64,000 nt of DNA from an uncultured Alphaproteobacteria bacterium (GTDB lineage Bacteria > Pseudomonadota > Alphaproteobacteria > HIMB59 > GCA-002718135), in NCBI GenBank assembly GCA_902573325.1, contig CACGJH010000007.1, positions 1 to 64,000 on the forward strand, given 5' to 3'. The notes beneath the pieces are model-generated. The model searched no databases. It saw nothing but the letters and a program-made list of their open reading frames with translations, and had not been told where the DNA came from. This document shows positions 42,575 to 52,336 of this stretch, piece after piece; the stretch's first letter is position 1, and each line of letters starts with the position of its first letter. Made by a program: the position numbers and the translations under genes.

Positions 42575-43465
42575 ATGAATAATGAAGTAATAATTTCTTG
42601 TGCTGTAACAGGATCTGGTGATACAGCAGGTAAGCATCCTGAATTACCCATAACACCAAAACAAATTGCTGATGCTTCAATTGAAGCTGCCAAAGCCGGT
42701 GCAGCAATAGCTCATGTACATGTAAGAGAACCTGATGGCAAACCTTCTAGGAATTTAAGTTATTATAAAGAAGTGGCAGATAGAATTCGCTCCTCTGAAA
42801 CTGATGTAGTTTTAAATTTTACTACAGGTATGGGCGGTGATTTTGAAGTGGGAACAGGTAAAGATCCTTTAAATCCAGTGGGAGCAAATACTGATATGAT
42901 CGATGCATTAAGCAGATTAGAACATGTTGAAGAGTTATTGCCTGAAATTTGTACTTTAGACTGCGGCTCACTAAATTTTGGTGACTCAAACATGACTTTT
43001 ATTCATACACCGATACAACTAAGAACTGCAGCAAAAAAAATGCAGGAGCTTGGAGTGAAACCGGAAATGGAAGCTTTTGAAATGGGTCACTTATGGTTTG
43101 CTAACCAACTTTATAAAGAAGGTTTAATTGATGGTCCTCCTTTTTATCAAATATGCCTTGGTATACCTTGGGGGTCACCAGCAACAACAAGCGCAATGAA
43201 AGCAATGGCTGAAATGGTACCTACTGAAGGTATTTGGTCTGGATTTGGAATAGGAAGATCTCAAATGCCTATGGCTGCACAAGCAGTTATTTTAGGAGGA
43301 AATGTTCGTGTAGGACTGGAAGACAATCTTTATTTAAAGAAAGGAGTTTTTGCATCAAATGCACAGTTAGTTGAAAAGGTAAGGTGCATTGTTGAAGATA
43401 TGGGAGCTTCAATTTTATCACCACAACAAACAAGAGAAAAATTAAAACTAAAAAAACATTTTTAA
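42575..43465 (+). CDS. 3-keto-5-aminohexanoate cleavage (BKACE) family protein, candidate 3-dehydrocarnitine cleavage enzyme
   Basis: [56 protein letters not shown]; typical BKACE. Confidence 0.9.
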   Translation: MNNEVIISCAVTGSGDTAGKHPELPITPKQIADASIEAAKAGAAIAHVHVREPDGKPSRNLSYYKEVADRIRSSETDVVLNFTTGMGGDFEVGTGKDPLNPVGANTDMIDALSRLEHVEELLPEICTLDCGSLNFGDSNMTFIHTPIQLRTAAKKMQELGVKPEMEAFEMGHLWFANQLYKEGLIDGPPFYQICLGIPWGSPATTSAMKAMAEMVPTEGIWSGFGIGRSQMPMAAQAVILGGNVRVGLEDNLYLKKGVFASNAQLVEKVRCIVEDMGASILSPQQTREKLKLKKHF

Positions 43466-43466
43466 T

Positions 43467-44387
43467 TTGAAAAATATTGCTGTCATTGGAACTGGTGTAA
43501 TTGGTACTGGCTGGATACTTAGATTTCTTGCTAACGGTATAAAAGTAAAAGCATTTGATAAAAATTCTCAGCAATTACATTTTCTAAAAGATGAAATAAC
43601 AAGATCAAACTTAATTATTAAAAAATTATATAATACAAAAATCAATTTAAAAAATTTGGAAATCGTAGACAGTATTGAAGAAGCAGTAAAAAATGCAGAT
43701 TTAATTCAGGAAAATGTACCCGAACGATTAACTTTAAAAAAAGATGTTATAAAATATATAAGTAAATATACACCCTCAAATTCAATAATTGCTTCAAGTT
43801 CATCTGGTTTACTTCCATCAGATTTACAATCAAAATGTATTAATCCAAAAAGGTTAATCATAGCTCATCCATTTAACCCTGTATATATTCTCCCTTTGGT
43901 TGAAATTGTCAAAGGTAGAAAAACTACAAATTTATATCTTAATAAAGCAAAAAAATTTTATCAAAAAATTAAAATGAAAACATTATTGGTAGAAAAAGAA
44001 TTACCGGGCTTTTTATCTGATAGATTGCAAGAAGCTTTGTGGAGAGAGGGTTTACATATTATAAATGATGGATATGCTTCTACAAAAGATTTAGATGAAG
44101 CAATAACTTATGGTCCTGGTATGAGATGGGCTCTAATGGGAACTTTTTTGACATTTCACTTAGCGGGAGGAGAAATGGGTATGAAACATATGTTAGATCA
44201 GTTTGGACCAGCATTGAAGCTTCCATGGACTAAACTTAAATCTCCAAAACTAACAAAAAAACTTAAAGAAAAAATCATTAAAGGCACAAAAAAACAATCA
44301 AAGAATCATTCTATAAAAGATTTAAGTAACATAAGAGATAATTTCTTAATAGATTTGCTAGAATTAAAGAAAAAATATAAATTATAA
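43467..44387 (+). CDS. L-carnitine dehydrogenase-like 3-hydroxyacyl-CoA dehydrogenase family (TTG start)
   Basis: NIAVIGTGVIGTGWILRFLANGIKVKAFD; LPGFLSDRLQEALWREGLHIINDGYAS; LTFHLAGGEMGMKHMLDQFGPALKLPWTKL. Confidence 0.88.
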   Translation: MKNIAVIGTGVIGTGWILRFLANGIKVKAFDKNSQQLHFLKDEITRSNLIIKKLYNTKINLKNLEIVDSIEEAVKNADLIQENVPERLTLKKDVIKYISKYTPSNSIIASSSSGLLPSDLQSKCINPKRLIIAHPFNPVYILPLVEIVKGRKTTNLYLNKAKKFYQKIKMKTLLVEKELPGFLSDRLQEALWREGLHIINDGYASTKDLDEAITYGPGMRWALMGTFLTFHLAGGEMGMKHMLDQFGPALKLPWTKLKSPKLTKKLKEKIIKGTKKQSKNHSIKDLSNIRDNFLIDLLELKKKYKL

Positions 44388-44389
44388 TT

Positions 44390-45397
44390 ATGACAATAAT
44401 CTCAAAATATGTAGCTTTAAAAAATTATATACCAACTGGGTTACCTAAAGAAGAAGATTTTGAAATTAAATCTAAAACTTTAGAATTAGATGAAACAAAT
44501 AATATTCATGTTCTTAATTCATGGATATCTGTTGATCCGTATATGAGAGCAAGGATGACAGAACGTAAAAATTATAAACCACCCTTTTTATTAGGCGAGG
44601 AAATGGAAGGTTATGCAATTGGGTCAGTCCAAAAATCAAAAGATTCACAATTTAAAGAAGGAGATGTTGTTTTCAGTAATTTTGGAATGAGAGATAACTT
44701 CGTTTGCAAAGGCGGTGATTTAAAAAAAATAAAAAATTCCAATCTTCCATTGCAAACTTATCTTGGGCCTTTAGGAATGACAGGGCAAACTGCATATATT
44801 GGTCTTTTTAATCATGGGAATATACAAAAAGGACAAAGTATTCTTGTATCTTCAGCAGGTGGAAGTGTTGGTTCAACAGTTTGTCAAATTGCAAAAAATT
44901 TAGGATGCAAAGTATATGCTAGTACTGGATCAGATGAAAAAGTTGATTGGTTAAAAAATGAATTAAATGTTGATGTAGCATTTAATTATAAAAAAATTGA
45001 TAACCTTGTTGTTCACTTAAAAGAAATTTGTCCTGAAGGATTTGACTTATACTTTGATAATGTAGGAGGTGATTTTTTAGAGTCTGCAATTTTTCGAATG
45101 AAAAATTTTGGAAGAATTATTATTTGTGGAAGAATATCTCAAATGAATTCAACTTCTGCACCTGCTGGACTAAAAAATATGGCTCACGTATTAGTAAAAA
45201 GATTAACTATAAAAGGTTTTTTAATTTTTGATCATGAAAACGATAATGAGCCTTTTGAAACTGATATGCGAAATTGGCTATCTGAAGGAAAAATAAAGTT
45301 TAAAGAAACAATTTATGAAAATATAGAAAATGCTCCAAAAGCATTTATAGATCTACTGAATGGTAAAAATTTAGGTAAAATGTTAGTTAAAATTTAG
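44390..45397 (+). CDS. NADP-dependent oxidoreductase, MDR family (CurA-like)
   Basis: GPLGMTGQTAYIGLFNHGNIQKGQSILVSSAGGSVGSTVCQIAKNLGCKVYASTGSDEKV. Confidence 0.92.
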   Translation: MTIISKYVALKNYIPTGLPKEEDFEIKSKTLELDETNNIHVLNSWISVDPYMRARMTERKNYKPPFLLGEEMEGYAIGSVQKSKDSQFKEGDVVFSNFGMRDNFVCKGGDLKKIKNSNLPLQTYLGPLGMTGQTAYIGLFNHGNIQKGQSILVSSAGGSVGSTVCQIAKNLGCKVYASTGSDEKVDWLKNELNVDVAFNYKKIDNLVVHLKEICPEGFDLYFDNVGGDFLESAIFRMKNFGRIIICGRISQMNSTSAPAGLKNMAHVLVKRLTIKGFLIFDHENDNEPFETDMRNWLSEGKIKFKETIYENIENAPKAFIDLLNGKNLGKMLVKI

Positions 45398-46837
45398 CTA
45401 AATTGTAACGTATGGTGATGTTCCTCGATATTTAATATCTAATTTAAGCTCTTTATCTATTGGAGGAAAAGCTCTTTGCTGACATTCCACTCTAGGACAT
45501 ATCCTACAAGAAACTCCAATTGGCATTTGTAATTTTTTATTATTTAGATCAATTCCTTCAGAATAAATTAGATCTTTAGCGTATTTCATATCACAACCTA
45601 AACCAATCGAAACAAAGCTTTTAGGCATTCCATGTTTTTCAATTCCTTTCTCAAAAGCTCTTGCGATACAAAAATATACTCGTCCATCTGGCATTTTAGA
45701 TATTTGAGGATGAATTTTTCCAGGATTTAAAAAAGCAGTATAAACATTCCATCTAGGACAAGAACCTCCATGTCTTGGTATATGAATACCAGATAAAGAA
45801 AATCGCTTTGAGACATTTCCAGCAATATCTGTTTTTAAAAAATGAAATGGCACTCCTTCGTTTCCAGGTCTTTGAAGATTTGTTAATCTATGTGTAACTT
45901 GTTCAAAACTACAAGCATAATGATGCATCAAAATTTCTACATCATATTTATGTAATTTAGCACTCTTTAAAAAATCGTTATAAGGCATCATAAAAGCAGC
46001 AGCATAATAATTTAGTAAAGATAGTTTAAGCAAAGGTTCTACTTCTTCTGATTCGACGTTATTATCTTTAATAACTTTATTGATAACATCATTAGCCTCT
46101 AAATAAGCAACTTGTGATGCTAAATGAAAGTTTCTTGATGTATAAGTTAACATTTCAGAAAGATAAAAAATCTTTGAATTTTCATCAAATCTTTTAACTA
46201 TTTTTTCATCTTCGTTTATTGTTACTATTTTAACTTCAATTCCATGTTTTTCTTTAAGATAAAGTGATAATTTAGATCCAGAACCAATGTTAGGTCCAGT
46301 TTCAAGACCTATTTCTTTTCTTAGATTTTCAGAACTTACTTCTAAATCATGAAAGTAATTTTTATTTTCTTGAAGAATATCTGAAACGATTTCTACAGGT
46401 AGTCTTGTTGGTTTTTCAATTTGATTTGCATTGACATCCATAGTTTCAAGTCGATTTTGCATATCTTCTTTAAAACTTTTAAAAGAATCATTTATTGTCA
46501 GTAATGCTTTAGCTATGTTAGGATTTGAACCAATAAAGTCACTTGTGTCGTGATTGGTTATCTTTAAATCATCAAAAATCTCATTGCTTAAAACATCCAT
46601 TACATCTGAAAGAAGTCGTTTGCTAGATTCTGTTGAGAAGTCTTTAATTGATAAATCTAATTTATCAGCTGCTTTAATTAGTAAGGAAAGTGGTATTTTT
46701 CTTTTTCCACTTTCAATTAAATTTAAATAACTAGGAGATATGCCAATAGTTTTTGATAATTCAGCTTGTGAAAAACCTTTACTTATCCTTTGTTTTTTTA
46801 ACCTTGGGCCAAAATTTATGTCAGATTCAATATTCAT
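45398..46837 (-). CDS. ScfR/RamB-family short-chain acyl-responsive transcriptional regulator (XRE HTH + ImmA/IrrE-like + C-terminal Cys-rich domain)
   Basis: GPRLKKQRISKGFSQAELSKTIGISPSYLNLIESGKRKIPLSLL; C-terminal CRICPRVECQQRAFPP. Confidence 0.88.
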   Translation of the reverse strand: MNIESDINFGPRLKKQRISKGFSQAELSKTIGISPSYLNLIESGKRKIPLSLLIKAADKLDLSIKDFSTESSKRLLSDVMDVLSNEIFDDLKITNHDTSDFIGSNPNIAKALLTINDSFKSFKEDMQNRLETMDVNANQIEKPTRLPVEIVSDILQENKNYFHDLEVSSENLRKEIGLETGPNIGSGSKLSLYLKEKHGIEVKIVTINEDEKIVKRFDENSKIFYLSEMLTYTSRNFHLASQVAYLEANDVINKVIKDNNVESEEVEPLLKLSLLNYYAAAFMMPYNDFLKSAKLHKYDVEILMHHYACSFEQVTHRLTNLQRPGNEGVPFHFLKTDIAGNVSKRFSLSGIHIPRHGGSCPRWNVYTAFLNPGKIHPQISKMPDGRVYFCIARAFEKGIEKHGMPKSFVSIGLGCDMKYAKDLIYSEGIDLNNKKLQMPIGVSCRICPRVECQQRAFPPIDKELKLDIKYRGTSPYVTI

Positions 46838-46854
46838 TTACAAAATTTACAAAA
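46837..46854. promoter_or_regulatory. Operator-like tandem repeat at start of the ScfR-type regulator gene
   Basis: TTTACAAAATTTACAAAA, two exact 9-nt units. Confidence 0.5.
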
Positions 46855-46927
46855 ATAATAAATTCAAAGTAATTTTCTTTACATTAAAACTAAGAAAAAC
46901 TCTAGTTTTTTTTTATTTTATTATGTA

Positions 46928-46944
46928 TTTGTAAAATCTGTAAA
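46928..46944. promoter_or_regulatory. Operator-like repeat upstream of 59-aa ORF
   Basis: TTTGTAAAATCTGTAAA; two TGTAAA half-sites with the same 9-nt spacing as the 46837-46854 element on the opposite strand. Confidence 0.5.
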
Positions 46945-46945
46945 T

Positions 46946-47125
46946 ATGAATAGTAAATTAACAGAAAATATTAATAACCAAAAAGAAAGCCTAGAGCAGA
47001 GTTCTATTGAGAATAAGGTTCTTGAAGGATCTATAGACTCAAATTATGACCTTAATCTTGCTGATGGTATTGAAGCATACTACAGCGAAAGATACGGTTG
47101 GACTCTTAGAAGAAAAACGATCTAA
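46946..47125 (+). CDS. Small hypothetical protein (59 aa), not in the supplied ORF track
   Basis: ATG..TAA reads MNSKLTENINNQKESLEQSSIENKVLEGSIDSNYDLNLADGIEAYYSERYGWTLRRKTI; divergent from the regulator. Confidence 0.55.
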   Translation: MNSKLTENINNQKESLEQSSIENKVLEGSIDSNYDLNLADGIEAYYSERYGWTLRRKTI

Positions 47126-47145
47126 TTAAATTAGATTTTATCTCT

Positions 47146-48747
47146 CTAACTAACGGTACTATTTATTTGGTCGTAAGCTTTTTCAGCAATCATAATAGTT
47201 GTTGCATTTAAATTGGCACTAACAATATCTGGCATTACAGAAGCATCAATAACTCTTAAATTTTGAATTCCATGAACCATTAGGTCTTGGTCTACAACTG
47301 AGGTTTTGTCCTCACCCATTTTATTTGTGCATGACGGATGATAGGCAGATTCAGATGTATTTTTAATAACTTCATCTAATTCATTTTGATTAGATACATT
47401 CTTCCCAGGCCTAATTTCTGTGCCAACATACTCTTTAAGTGCTTTTTGAGATAAAATTTTTTTAGCAATTCCTACACCTTCTCTCATTTGTTTTAAATCG
47501 TCTTCATGCTTAAGATAATTAAATTGTATTTTAGGATCATCTTTATAGTTATTTGTTTTAATTTTAACAAACCCCCTACTTTTTGGTCTATTTGGACAAA
47601 CATGAAATTGAAAAGCTTCAAAATTAGGATTTTCTAAACCATGATTAATAACTAAGTAGGGAAAAAAATGAAATTGTAGGTTTGGGTGATTATATGATTT
47701 GTCAGATTTAACAAAACCTCCTAACTCTAAGTGTGAGTTTGCTAACCTACCTTTTTTAAATAAAAACCATTTTGATCCTTCTATTGCTTGATAGAGAAAA
47801 TTTGTTGCTAAAGAATGTAATGTTTCATTTTTTTTAGATTTATATTGAATATACATCTCTAAATGATCTTGTAAATTTTCTCCTACCCCAACTAAATTAT
47901 TAATTACTTCTATTCCCAAGCTTTTAAGATACGTTTCATTACCTATTCCGGATAATTGAAGAATTTTAGGTGAATTAATTGAACCAGCACAAAGTATAAC
48001 TTCTTTATTGGCTAAATAATTATTGGTTATATTTTTTTTAATCGTTTCAACACCAATTGCAGTTTTATTTTTAAAAAGAATTTTTTTAACATCAATATTA
48101 TTTATTATTCTTAGATTTTTTCTATTTTGGATTGGCTCTAAATATGCCTTAGCAACACTTTGTCTTACACCTTTGTTTATTGTTACATCAAAAGTTCCAA
48201 AACCTTCCTTATCAATACTGTTAGAGTCATTAAATATTTTATATCCAGCTTCTTGTGCAGCTTCTAAAACTTTTTTAAAAAGAGGGTATTTTTTATCTAT
48301 GTTTGATTTATTTACTTTTAATGGGCCCTCTTTACCTCTTACATTACTATCATGAGACCAAGTTTCTAATTTTTTAAAAAAAGGTAAAACTTTTTCATAT
48401 GACCAATTAGTTAAACCACTTGAAGACCATCTATCAAAATCCTCTTTATGACCTCTAGCGAAAACCATTCCGTTATGCGAAGAGCATCCCCCGATCATTT
48501 TACCTCTTGGACAATATAAAGATCTATTATTTAGAAATGGCTCAGGCTCAGTATAATATTTCCAATTATATTTTGGGTCATGCATTGCATATAGAAGAGC
48601 ACTTGGCATATCAACTTTCCAGGTTTTACTGGATGGGCCAGCTTCTAATAAAATTACAGAATTCTTTGACTGTGAAGACAATCTATTAGCTAAAACACAA
48701 CCTGCTGACCCTGCTCCAACAATGATGTAGTCAGCGTTGTTATCCAC
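47146..48747 (-). CDS. GMC family oxidoreductase (choline dehydrogenase-like)
   Basis: DYIIVGAGSAGCVLANRLSSQSKNSVILLEAGPSS; YCPRGKMIGGCSSHNGMVFARGH; ESAYHPSCTNKMG. Confidence 0.95.
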   Translation of the reverse strand: MDNNADYIIVGAGSAGCVLANRLSSQSKNSVILLEAGPSSKTWKVDMPSALLYAMHDPKYNWKYYTEPEPFLNNRSLYCPRGKMIGGCSSHNGMVFARGHKEDFDRWSSSGLTNWSYEKVLPFFKKLETWSHDSNVRGKEGPLKVNKSNIDKKYPLFKKVLEAAQEAGYKIFNDSNSIDKEGFGTFDVTINKGVRQSVAKAYLEPIQNRKNLRIINNIDVKKILFKNKTAIGVETIKKNITNNYLANKEVILCAGSINSPKILQLSGIGNETYLKSLGIEVINNLVGVGENLQDHLEMYIQYKSKKNETLHSLATNFLYQAIEGSKWFLFKKGRLANSHLELGGFVKSDKSYNHPNLQFHFFPYLVINHGLENPNFEAFQFHVCPNRPKSRGFVKIKTNNYKDDPKIQFNYLKHEDDLKQMREGVGIAKKILSQKALKEYVGTEIRPGKNVSNQNELDEVIKNTSESAYHPSCTNKMGEDKTSVVDQDLMVHGIQNLRVIDASVMPDIVSANLNATTIMIAEKAYDQINSTVS

Positions 48748-49529
48748 TAATTCATTCTTTCAGTATTTCCATCAACAGTCATGATTTGACCAGATACATT
48801 TTCTGAGGCATCGCTCAATAAAAATAATGCCATTGATGCAATATCTTCTTTTTCTACAAATGTGTTTAATGAAACCATTGACTCTAATTCTTTTCTTACT
48901 TGTTTATTTGTTGAATTAATTAGTTTAGCTTTTGCATTTATTACTCTATCCATTCTATCGCCATTAACAGAACCAGGACAAATTGCATTCACACGTATTT
49001 TAAATTTTCCTAATTCAACTGCTAATGTTTTAGTTAATCCAATTATTGCCCATTTACTTGATGCATATGGTGAACGTTGAGCAAAACCATATAATCCTGC
49101 AGTTGAAGATAAATTAATAATAGATCCTTTTTTAGCATTTTTTAAAAATGGAATAGTAAATTTTGTGAAATAAAAATGTGAACTTAAATTGGTTTTAATC
49201 GTGTTATCCCATTCATCTATTGAAATATTTTGAAGATACTTTGTAGGTCCTGCAATGCCTATATTATTTATTAATCCATCTATTTTTTTTAAGTTAGATA
49301 GAGATTTAAAATATTCTTTAATATCTTTTGGATTTGTGCAGTCTAAGTGTTTAGCAAATATTTTATTACGATATTTTTTGTTTAAATTTATTTTATCAAT
49401 TTTTGATTTATTTATATCAGATAAATATACTTTTCCACCTGAACTGATTATTTTTTTTGCTATAGCAAAACCTAAGCCATCTGCACCAGCAGAAATAATA
49501 TAATTTTTTTTACTAAGATTAATTTTCAT
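48747..49529 (-). CDS. SDR family oxidoreductase
   Basis: YIISAGADGLGFAIAKKIISSGGKVYLSD; LINNIGIAG; YASSKWAIIGLTKTLAVELG. Confidence 0.95.
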   Translation of the reverse strand: MKINLSKKNYIISAGADGLGFAIAKKIISSGGKVYLSDINKSKIDKINLNKKYRNKIFAKHLDCTNPKDIKEYFKSLSNLKKIDGLINNIGIAGPTKYLQNISIDEWDNTIKTNLSSHFYFTKFTIPFLKNAKKGSIINLSSTAGLYGFAQRSPYASSKWAIIGLTKTLAVELGKFKIRVNAICPGSVNGDRMDRVINAKAKLINSTNKQVRKELESMVSLNTFVEKEDIASMALFLLSDASENVSGQIMTVDGNTERMN

Positions 49530-49796
49530 TTATTGAATATTATCTATCTCTTTTTTAGAAATATATCCAATAGTTTTACCTTTATTGTCAGTAACTACTA
49601 TTGTTAAGCTGTCTTCAAGAATTTTATTTTTAAAATTTTTTAGTTTTATATTTTGATTTACTTTGTAAATAGAACCTAATGTTAAATTATCTTTATTAAA
49701 ATTGTTCTCAATTATCATTATATTTTTTGCCTCTAGATTATCTATTCTATTTTCTTTGCTAGAAAAAAAATTAAGTAAAAATTTAAATATATTCAT
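49530..49796 (-). CDS. Small protein with a partial CBS-like C-terminus
   Basis: 88 aa; C-terminal LTIVVTDNKGKTIGYISKKEIDNIQ; sits in-operon between ABC ATPase and SDR genes. Confidence 0.55.
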   Translation of the reverse strand: MNIFKFLLNFFSSKENRIDNLEAKNIMIIENNFNKDNLTLGSIYKVNQNIKLKNFKNKILEDSLTIVVTDNKGKTIGYISKKEIDNIQ

Positions 49797-49815
49797 TATT
49801 TAAAAAATAGATTTA

Positions 49816-51429
49816 CTAGGAAGATCTTTTATTCAGAAGATTGGTTAGCCAATCAGGATCCATTTCTGGTACTGATGACAATAAAAGCTCTGTATAATCA
49901 GGATATGGTGGATTTAAAATTTTACTTTTCAAACCCTGTTCCACTACCTCACCTTGATACATAACAACTATTTCATCTGAGATTGCTTTAACTGTTGCTA
50001 TATCATGGGTTATAAAAATATAAGTTACACCAAGATCTTTTTGTAATTTTTGGAGTAACTTTAATATTCCTTCTTGAACAATTTGATCTAGCGCTGATGT
50101 CACTTCATCACAAATAATTAAATCTGGGTTAGCCGCTAAAGCTCTTGCAATGCATATTCTCTGTTTTTGACCTCCAGATAATTCGGATGGTAATCTATCT
50201 AAAAAAGTTTCATCTAGTTCAATCATTTTTAATAATTCAATTACTTTTGCTTCTCTTTCTTTCCCTTTTATACCTTGATAAAATTCTATTGGCCTTCCTA
50301 TTATTTCATCGACAGTTTGACGGGGGTTCATTGCAGTATCAGGCATTTGAAAAATTATTTGAATTCTTCTTAATTCTTCTTTTGACCTTTGCTCAAGTTT
50401 TGGAGACAATTTTTTTCCATCAAAAATTATTTCTCCTTTTAATTGAGGAAGTAAGCCTGTAATTACTCTTGCTGTTGTTGATTTTCCTGATCCACTTTCG
50501 CCAACTATAGCTACTGTTTTACCTTTAGGAATATCTATAGAAACATTGTGTAAGACCTTCGATGAGCCATATGCTGCATCAATATTTTTAATGGACAACA
50601 TATAATCTTCATTTGTTTCTTCAGGCTTGATCAGTGATCTTACTGACCATAGAGATTTAGTGTATTCTTCTTTTGGGTTTGATAGCATATCTCTTGTTTC
50701 AGCTTCTTCAACTTCTTCACCGTATCGCAAAACTTTAATTCTATCAGCCATTTGAGCAACTACGGCTAAATCATGAGTAATATAAATTGCTGCTGTATTA
50801 AATTTGTCTACTATAGATCTCATAGCAGATAATACTTCTACTTGTGTAGTTACATCTAAGGCAGTAGTAGGTTCATCAAATATTATTAACTCTGGTCTTG
50901 GTGACATAGCCATAGCAGTCATTATTCTTTGAAGTTGGCCTCCTGATACTTGGTGCGGGTATCTATCTCCTATATTTTCCGCATCTGGAAGCTGTAGTGA
51001 TTCATAAAGTTGCACAGCATCTTTTTTTAATACATCCGTGGTATTTATCTTTAATCTATTAGCGGCACTTATTGTTTGATCCATTAATCTATGAGCAGGA
51101 TTAAAAGATGCAGCTGCTGATTGAGCAACATAAGATATTTTAGTTCCCCAAATTTTTCTCTTTTCAAATTCAGTTAGTTTAGCAAGGTCTATGCCATTAA
51201 AATTAATTTCTCCCTTTATAATCTTACAACCTGGTTGGGTATAGCCCATTGCAGCTTTACCCATAGTAGATTTTCCGGCACCACTCTCTCCTATTAATCC
51301 TAGTATTTCTCCTCTGTGTAAAGTCAAATCTACACCTTTTAAAATTTTATGCCATCTCTCATCTGAAAATCCATCAATATGGATATTTTTCATTTCAAGC
51401 AGGAGTTCTTTTGATTTATTTGACGTCAT
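49816..51429 (-). CDS. Dipeptide-type ABC transporter ATP-binding protein (fused DppD-DppF-like double ATPase)
   Basis: Two Walker A motifs (GESGAGKSTMGKA, GESGSGKSTTARV) and two signatures (VSGGQLQR, LSGGQKQR). Confidence 0.95.
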   Translation of the reverse strand: MTSNKSKELLLEMKNIHIDGFSDERWHKILKGVDLTLHRGEILGLIGESGAGKSTMGKAAMGYTQPGCKIIKGEINFNGIDLAKLTEFEKRKIWGTKISYVAQSAAASFNPAHRLMDQTISAANRLKINTTDVLKKDAVQLYESLQLPDAENIGDRYPHQVSGGQLQRIMTAMAMSPRPELIIFDEPTTALDVTTQVEVLSAMRSIVDKFNTAAIYITHDLAVVAQMADRIKVLRYGEEVEEAETRDMLSNPKEEYTKSLWSVRSLIKPEETNEDYMLSIKNIDAAYGSSKVLHNVSIDIPKGKTVAIVGESGSGKSTTARVITGLLPQLKGEIIFDGKKLSPKLEQRSKEELRRIQIIFQMPDTAMNPRQTVDEIIGRPIEFYQGIKGKEREAKVIELLKMIELDETFLDRLPSELSGGQKQRICIARALAANPDLIICDEVTSALDQIVQEGILKLLQKLQKDLGVTYIFITHDIATVKAISDEIVVMYQGEVVEQGLKSKILNPPYPDYTELLLSSVPEMDPDWLTNLLNKRSS

Positions 51430-52336
51430 CTTTTAATCCGCTAGTAATGTAAAGATACCAATCAACAACAAAATTAATTGATACACAAAGCAAAGCAATT
51501 GCAGCAGCTGGAATTAATGGTGTTAAACCTGCTGTTATATCATATTGCGCATATTGAATAAGTATTGCATTTTCCCTCACCATTGATGCCCAATCTGCTG
51601 AAGGGGGTTGAATGCCAATTCCTAAAAAGCTTAGACTAGATATTGTAAAAATTATAAATATGAACCTTAAACCAAACTCAATAATCAAAGGTGAAGCTAT
51701 ATTAGGAAGTATTTCTCTGAAAATAATATACGATAAATTTTCACCTCTTAGCCTCGCGACCTCTACATATTCTAGAACAACTTGACCAACAGCAACTGAT
51801 CTTGATATTCTAAAAAATCTAGTTGATTCCAAAATTCCTAAAATGACAATTAAATTAAAATTAGTAGGTCCAAAAACTGATAAAAGTATAAAAGTAAAAA
51901 TCATTACAGGTATAGCCATAAGCGTGTCTACTATTCTACTTAATAGTTGATCTAAATACCTTCTATCCAAAGCGGCTATAATTCCAAATACTGTTCCAAT
52001 TCCTAAAGCAATAAAAGTAGCCAATAAACAAATACCAATTGTATTTCTTGCAGCATAGATAATGCGAGAAAAAATATCTCTTCCAATTTGATCAGTACCA
52101 AATATATGGCCATCACCCCAAGGAGCATAAGCTACTGGGAATATTTCTGCTTCTCCATGTGGAGCAATTAAGGGAGCAAATATTGCAGCAAAAAAATATA
52201 TGAATAGTACGATCATACCAAACCAAGCTGAGATTGGAGCTTTTGATAAGGCAATTTTTAATCTTTCTAATCTAGTTCTTCTTTTAATTAAATTTGCAAC
52301 TTCACTTTTTGCAGAATAAGATAAATTTTCGCTCAT
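51416..52336 (-). CDS. Dipeptide-type ABC transporter permease (DppC-like)
   Basis: FGTDQIGRDIFSRIIYAARNTIGI; YVEVARLRGENLSYIIFREILPNIASPLI. Confidence 0.94.
   Translation of the reverse strand: MSENLSYSAKSEVANLIKRRTRLERLKIALSKAPISAWFGMIVLFIYFFAAIFAPLIAPHGEAEIFPVAYAPWGDGHIFGTDQIGRDIFSRIIYAARNTIGICLLATFIALGIGTVFGIIAALDRRYLDQLLSRIVDTLMAIPVMIFTFILLSVFGPTNFNLIVILGILESTRFFRISRSVAVGQVVLEYVEVARLRGENLSYIIFREILPNIASPLIIEFGLRFIFIIFTISSLSFLGIGIQPPSADWASMVRENAILIQYAQYDITAGLTPLIPAAAIALLCVSINFVVDWYLYITSGLKDDVK

Noticed and set aside
46880-46920. AAAAACTCTAGTTTTTTTTT taken as an intrinsic terminator
   Set aside because: AT-only short stem with a 2-nt loop; unlikely to terminate, and it lies in a divergent promoter region.
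48023-48355. 110-aa + strand ORF within the GMC oxidoreductase
   Set aside because: Antisense shadow ORF, hydrophobic low-complexity translation.
50145-50462. 105-aa + strand ORF within the double ABC ATPase
   Set aside because: Antisense shadow ORF; Leu/Phe-rich translation without domain features.
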